Positions 18,201-22,100 of a stretch of 22,100 nt of DNA are shown piece after piece. The notes below the pieces were generated by a model. It ran no database searches. It was not told the origin of the DNA and saw only the letters and a list, made by a program, of their open reading frames with translations. This DNA comes from Hypsibius dujardini (Eukaryota > Tardigrada > Eutardigrada > Parachela > Hypsibiidae), in contig LRSR01012008.1 of NCBI GenBank assembly GCA_001579985.1, positions 1 to 22,100 of the forward strand, read 5' to 3'. Within the stretch, counting starts at the first letter, position 1. Each line of letters starts with the position of its first letter. Made by a program: the position numbers and the translations under genes.

Positions 18201-19796
18201 GGCCTGTTGAGACACCGTGAGACGAATGTGATCGACGAAAAATTGGCCTTTCGCAAGGTGCTCGTGGACGTCCGGGAAGGACCGCTCCTCAAGGCCGAAT
18301 GCGAATGAAGAGTTGCTCTGAAGAAACAGAAAAAACGCAGAAAACTTTCAGAGGGCATACTGCCATTTTGTCCCTCGACATTCTGTCCTAGAGGCATTCC
18401 GTCCTATTTTTTAGTCCCACCCGACTTTTTGTTCTCAGATGTTCTGGTCGTGGACATTCTGTCCTCACAAACAGCATGGCCAGAAAGACATTCTGTCCCT
18501 AGACATCTTGGACGTGCACTTACAGACTGCTCATTAATACTCATGTCTGGAGGACACAATGTCTGGATGGACATAAGGTCTGGAAGACCCAATTTTGAAA
18601 GGACACAGTTTTGGGGACACAATGTCGGGTGACACAATGTCTAGGGACACAACGGTTGCGCGCCCTTTCACAGGTAGTAATATTTGCGAGAAAAACTACC
18701 GTGACGCGTCCGGATATTCGGAGTCGAGATCGGAGGGATTTTTGGTAATCGTGGATTGTTCGAATGAGAACGGTGTTCTCCAAGATTTCCGGCGCATGAG
18801 CTTGCAAGCATTCCGTCCGTTCGGGGCAGGTTGCGTTGGGTAGGGACGTTGAGCGGAGAATTTTAATGGGCTTGAGGGAGTTCCGTTTCAGGCCCGGATC
18901 GATTCCGGAAGCCAGAGGGTTTCCGCTGAAGATGTCGTAGCCGAGGCCGAGATACCGCGAGACGCGGATGTTGTTCGAGGTGGCATCCTCGGCGTCGTGG
19001 TTATTTTGCGGGGCATCGCTGGATGTGGTACTTTCATCGCTGATCGTGCTCCGCATCGTGCTGTTCGATTCTACTGAAAGTTCTCTAAACCTGGTGGAAG
19101 CCTCAGCGTCAATGCTGTTCTGGGTGGAGTTGTTGGAGATAGTTTCGGCTACTTCTAGGTCGGTCTGGGTGGAGTTGTCGGAGGTGGTTGGATACTCAAC
19201 GTGGGTTGTATTCTTGTCAGATTCACTATTTTGAATTCAAACGCCAAGTTTACTAAAATGCTTTGGTACATGAAGCTTGTCGTCTACGGTGTTTAAGTGC
19301 TAATCGAATTGATTAACTTAGTATTTAAGTGGTACAATATAGTTGACTGAAAAACTATTTAGTTGACAAATCTCTCTGTTCGCTTTTGAAAATTCGTTAT
19401 AGAGACTCTGATCTGGTATTGTCGAACAAAGTATACAGTACTACTTGCTAGCTACGGTTTGGTTCGTTTTTTTTCAAAGGTAATATTTTAAGAATAAATT
19501 GTTTAAAGATTTTCGAAAACAAATATTGTATCCATAGAAAAGGTTGTGCCCAACATTTGGCGGGTTGCGAGCATAACAATCGATAATTAAAAATGTTGTG
19601 TGAGTTGTAAGAATAGCCCTCACCAAATGTTTTTGAATAAATGAACTGCCATTGAAAGGGTAGAAAGTGAAGGTTCAGTACGGAGCGGATTAACTTACTA
19701 ATACGTGTACTCTGATTCGGACTCGCCGTAGGATCCCGCGATGAGGGCTAGGAGGAGCAGAATGCTGACGAAATATCTCTTTGGCAGAGCTGTCAT
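15274..19796 (-). CDS. Secreted tandem MACPF-MACPF-ApeC protein (apextrin/perforin-like)
   Basis: MACPF domains form oligomeric membrane pores in immunity and venoms; ApeC domains occur in invertebrate apextrins, some of which bind microbial cell-wall glycans. Four exons, 19699-19796, 18700-19225, 17118-18317 and 15274-16689, have matching phases (2, 0, 0) and total 3240 nt (1079 residues). Signal peptide about 1-25; Ser/Thr/Asn-rich stretch about 34-118; MACPF 1 about 124-440 with GYDIF (128-132) and EFGTH (283-287), the latter matching the MACPF signature; Thr-rich linker about 458-520; MACPF 2 about 524-835 with GYDIF (529-533) and EFGTH (683-687); ApeC about 847-1050 with two WPxGxY motifs (847, 919) and DDED (944-947). 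No transmembrane segment follows, so it is probably secreted. The first Met that gives a clean signal peptide is at 19796. The second exon's acceptor has a poor pyrimidine tract and is the least certain junction. Whether it forms pores is not shown. Confidence 0.88.
16690..17117 (-). repeat. MACPF gene intron 3 with GACG/GACA tetramer repeats
   Basis: Donor GTAAGT on the minus strand at 17117, acceptor CCCATAG at 16690. The interval about 16715-17010 is a decayed tetramer tract (GACG, GATA, GACA on the plus strand), clearest at 16871-16932. An open frame across it on the minus strand (16371-17066), with Arg/Ser/Val repeats, is a repeat artefact. Confidence 0.8.
18318..18699 (-). repeat. MACPF gene intron 2 with fold-back GACATTCTGTCC minisatellite
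   Basis: Donor GTAGTT at 18699, acceptor TTCTTCAG at 18318. The left part (about 18362-18512) has units like GACATTCTGTCCTAG. The right part (about 18545-18655) has the inverted form, like GGACACAATGTCTGG. The array therefore reverses orientation near 18530 and could fold on itself. Units are about 14-18 bp and diverged. Plus- and minus-strand open frames here only translate the repeat. Confidence 0.75.
19226..19698 (-). other. MACPF gene intron 1
   Basis: A 473-bp AT-rich intron separating the signal peptide exon from the body of the protein. The donor is a full consensus GTAAGT. The acceptor, AAAATAG, lacks a good pyrimidine tract but is the only nearby site that keeps the frame open after the upstream in-frame stop. 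No other feature was recognised. Confidence 0.65.
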
Positions 19797-20688
19797 CTCG
19801 CCTACCACAAAGCTGGCTGGCTGTCCGTCGATTAGAGAATCTATCAATTCAGACAGGTGAGTTGTTTTTGGTAAGCTCAAAATTCGACAATAATGTTGAT
19901 ATGTGCGAGTTGTGTAGGGACAACAGCAAATAAACACTTGTAGCTTGTGTCACGGGGAAGCCGCCAAGTCTGAGAGACCAAGTTGTCATTGCTTTGTGAT
20001 TATTTGCTAGCTATGCTTCATGACGATTGTTGGCTCCTACGTCCGAGTGGCTGCGTGCCGCGCCTTGAGATGTCGGTGGTAGATAAGAAAAGTTCCATGA
20101 TGGCTAATCAGTTCAAGGTTCTTCCCCACCCATTTAGTTGAGGTATTAAAGTATGCTGTTGATATACAACAATGACAGTAGCTAACCAGTGACTACATTA
20201 TACTGTACAGGTTGATATCAGGCCCAAATAGCGCATGTATATGCACGTCAAAAACCGAATTACTTAGTACTCAAGAGGAATTTCAGCATAGCGGGCAAAA
20301 ATGTAACAAAAATACGGCGATAAAAAAATGTGGTGGGACCGAGTGGGAGGAGGGGTTACATTCGTTCCTTCGTTCCTTCGTTCCTTCGTTATTTCGGTCG
20401 TTCAATCAATCGTTCGTTCGTTCGTTCATTCGTTCGTTCGTTCGTTCGATCGTTCGATCGTTCGATCGTTCGTTCGTTTGTTCATGCGAGGATTGTTCTT
20501 CCTGCCGTCCGCAAATATTTTCGGCCGTTCTTCACCCAACCAGTGACGTCTTCCAGTCGACTGAAACATCCGGCTTTTGCAGTCTCTCAGACATTACGTC
20601 ACCGCTCAATATTATCGAACATGTGGACAAGCCGGGCCGACCCCCAAAGGGCCTGAACCATCTATACCTATCAGTTTCATACCCTCAT
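19797..20688. other. Intergenic region upstream of the MACPF gene
   Basis: It contains the MACPF 5' flank and a tetramer array, described separately. I saw no gene. An open frame on the plus strand from 20212 to 21078 runs through the array and then antisense to the Cys-rich gene, and is rejected as coding. Confidence 0.6.
20359..20482 (+). repeat. CGTT/CCTT/CGAT tetramer microsatellite
   Basis: About thirty tetramer units of the forms TTCG, TTCC and ATCG. It is cleanest as CGTT at about 20410-20450 and then alternates CGTT and CGAT to about 20470. All plus-strand frames stay open through it and give Arg-Ser-Phe-Val repeats, which explains the long spurious frames here. Confidence 0.9.
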
Positions 20689-20694
20689 TTTATT
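20689..20694 (-). terminator. Polyadenylation signal of the Cys-rich gene
   Basis: TTTATT on the plus strand reads AATAAA on the minus strand, about 88 bases past the stop codon of the Cys-rich gene. This is a plausible distance for a short 3' UTR. Confidence 0.55.
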
Positions 20695-20781
20695 CTCCCT
20701 CCAACCTTCCAATGTTCTACTTCGTTGTTTTTGTCTCATGCTATAAACAAATACCTTTACCGATCACGTGTCCTTTCCCGT

Positions 20782-21555
20782 TCAATCACCGTTTGGAGCA
20801 ACAATTCTATTCAACAACATAACCACAACTATAATCCGAAGCCAGGCCCGTGGAACTACCCCTTGCGAAAAACTCAACTCCAAGCAACATTCTGGTCTCC
20901 CGCAACACCGAGCCGGACACCGGTCCAACCGACACTGCTTTGGATTGATATGTTGACAACAATCCAAAGGACAATTCGCCACAGACTCAATTTCCTTTTG
21001 ACAAATTGCGTCACCGCAAAAACCCTCCATTTGAACCCTTTTTTCGTCCAACCACAACGATTCGTTTCCTCCCTTTAGGTCCCTTCTTTTCCGTCCTGAA
21101 GGCTGAGCATAAGAACTCAGGCAATTCTCCTTGAAACACATCGCGTACGTCCAACAAAATCCCGGCACAAAATGGAGGTTCCACCATCGGCCTCGGCAAG
21201 CCGCACTGGCCTTGGCCTGGCCTTCACACCCTCCGCAATGGAAGCTCTCCCCGCAGTTGGCCGCCCCTCGATCCCGTCCGCAGGATCCGCAGTAATTCCC
21301 GCCAGATGCACTTTGATAGGTCACCTGGTCGCAGTTGGTGTCGATGAACCCTCCATCGCGGCAGTTGTTGCAGCAGACGTAGTGGTGCAGCTCCGTATTA
21401 CCGCCCCATTTCATGTACTGGCAATGGTTTCGGAGCAGATTGCTGTCACAGCGTTTCTGACGATTAAGTGCGTCGGTTAAATTGTTCCTTAAATCAGGAT
21501 GGGATTCGCTGAGGTTGGGGAGGAGAAGGACGCAGTAAACGATGTGGAAGAGCAT
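20782..21555 (-). CDS. Secreted cysteine-rich protein, family not recognised
   Basis: A single exon of 257 residues from the Met at 21555, chosen because it begins a clean signal peptide (about 1-18). Upstream in-frame Mets (21717, 21639) exist, and 21639 would also begin with a hydrophobic stretch. A furin-type RQKR (32-35) would release a 15-Cys module (36-145) with motifs YVCCNNC, NYCGSCG and FHCGGC and a WW/FCW aromatic set. A second basic site, RKRR (155-158), separates it from an 11-Cys module (180-224) with FCGDAIC, NCPLDCC, RCCGRPECC. The C-terminus is hydrophobic (about 237-253), suggesting a GPI signal or a membrane tail. Alternatively, a donor-like GTAGTT after Gln231 could splice this tail away. 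I recall similar Cys patterns in uncharacterised lophotrochozoan secreted proteins but cannot name the family. The function is unknown. Confidence 0.75.
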   Translation of the reverse strand: MLFHIVYCVLLLPNLSESHPDLRNNLTDALNRQKRCDSNLLRNHCQYMKWGGNTELHHYVCCNNCRDGGFIDTNCDQVTYQSASGGNYCGSCGRDRGAANCGESFHCGGCEGQAKASAACRGRWWNLHFVPGFCWTYAMCFKENCLSSYAQPSGRKRRDLKGGNESLWLDEKRVQMEGFCGDAICQKEIESVANCPLDCCQHINPKQCRLDRCPARCCGRPECCLELSFSQGVVPRAWLRIIVVVMLLNRIVAPNGD

Positions 21556-22035
21556 TTTGTGGAAGTTATAAAAAGGCAGAGTGAGTGCAAGAAGAAACGT
21601 GCAAGTAATGCATCCAACGAGACAACTAGAGCGGAACATGTGCGGATTCAGTTTGTGAAATCCGGCTTGGCTTTTGTTTGATTTGTCATTTAACGGCCTC
21701 AGACCTATTTCAGACATTAAACGTATTTAATGGCTGTTATGACATTTGCGGTACAGCATGTGCATTTTGCCAGACACCTCTCTCTTGTGAGTTTCTAGTC
21801 GAAGCTCGTGTCAAATTTAGCGTTAGTAATGTCCTGCTTACTTAAGACGTTTTTCATAAGTGGAACGTAAAATGCCTCCGCTTAATTTTTTTAAATTATT
21901 GCAATATCAGTGATGATTTATAAAATTTATTTCATCGGTAAGTAAACCTAAACTTTGTTTGGGCGAAATTTCGAAGTTGGGAAAACACTAGAAAATTCAA
22001 TTTTTTATGATTTCCAATAATCTCCACAGAATTGG
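21556..22035. other. Region upstream of the Cys-rich gene
   Basis: The first 160 bases carry the in-frame minus-strand extension of the Cys-rich frame (to 21717). Beyond that it is AT-rich, with no gene recognised. A TATAAAA at about 21567-21573 is in plus orientation and therefore does not fit the minus-strand gene. Confidence 0.5.
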
Positions 22036-22100
22036 CATATAGCTCCGCTCCCAGATGTCAGAAAAATATTTGGTTGAGGCCAATAGATTAGAAATTCAAT
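22036..22100 (+). repeat. Partial copy of the CTCCGC repeat family, cut by window edge
   Basis: AGCTCCGCTCCC followed by AGAAAAATAT, GGCCAAT and AAATTCAAT aligns in order with the two arms of the inverted repeat at 14780-15125. The stretch just left of it (about 22024-22042) also resembles the spacer-side flank of that repeat's right arm. It continues beyond the window. Confidence 0.45.

Noticed and set aside
18541-18699. Continuation of the MACPF reading frame past 18700 into the minisatellite
   Set aside because: The frame stays open by chance of repeat translation. A GTAGTT donor at 18699 and a phase-0 acceptor at 18318 give a continuous MACPF domain instead.
20212-21078. A 288-codon plus-strand open frame
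   Set aside because: It owes its length to the CGTT tetramer array, gives Arg-Ser-Phe-Val repeats, and its second half is antisense to the well-supported Cys-rich gene.
21567-21573. TATAAAA as a promoter for the Cys-rich gene
   Set aside because: It is in plus orientation and only about 12 bases from the minus-strand start codon, so it does not fit that gene.

Overview
The window is animal nuclear DNA, most likely from an aquatic invertebrate. Four protein-coding genes can be modelled. Three are split by GT-AG introns whose reading phases all agree. One is a TGF-beta/activin type I receptor, a metazoan-specific family, and another carries an ApeC (apextrin C-terminal) domain, which is typical of aquatic invertebrates. 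Introns and intergenic DNA are AT-rich and full of TCTG, TGAT, CGTT and GACG-type short repeats. The phylum cannot be fixed from the sequence alone.

Layout. (1) 855-5633, plus strand: a nine-exon type I TGF-beta-family receptor kinase of the activin/TGF-beta (ALK4/5/7) class, 517 residues, with an ETS+CRE promoter motif pair about 400 bases upstream. (2) 5634-9890: mostly non-coding and AT-rich. It holds one weak candidate two-exon gene (6923-8530) behind two CCAAT boxes, and a degenerate TCTG/TCTA tract. (3) 9891-14070, minus strand: a two-exon secreted alpha/beta-hydrolase esterase of bacterial acetyl-xylan/feruloyl-esterase type, 354 residues. Its 3.1-kb intron contains a 2.2-kb non-autonomous DNA transposon with 53-55 bp terminal inverted repeats and a TA target duplication. 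Inside that element are a fold-back minisatellite and a nested 260-bp element. (4) 14071-15273: esterase promoter and a long imperfect inverted repeat. (5) 15274-19796, minus strand: a four-exon secreted protein of 1079 residues with two complete MACPF (membrane-attack-complex/perforin) domains in tandem, a Thr-rich linker and a C-terminal ApeC domain. (6) 20782-21555, minus strand: a single-exon secreted cysteine-rich protein of 257 residues that I cannot name, with two furin-type sites and a hydrophobic tail.

How the genes may relate. The three minus-strand genes all have signal peptides. A pore-forming-type MACPF/ApeC protein, a secreted polysaccharide-type esterase and a furin-processed Cys-rich protein next to each other could form a mucosal defence or digestive cluster, but co-location is the only evidence. 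The receptor gene is an ordinary signalling gene on the opposite strand with no evident link to them.

The most notable items are the tandem MACPF-MACPF-ApeC architecture, with an intron at the equivalent place in both MACPF copies, and the transposon, whose insertion site can be read directly because it landed in one of two tandem repeats.
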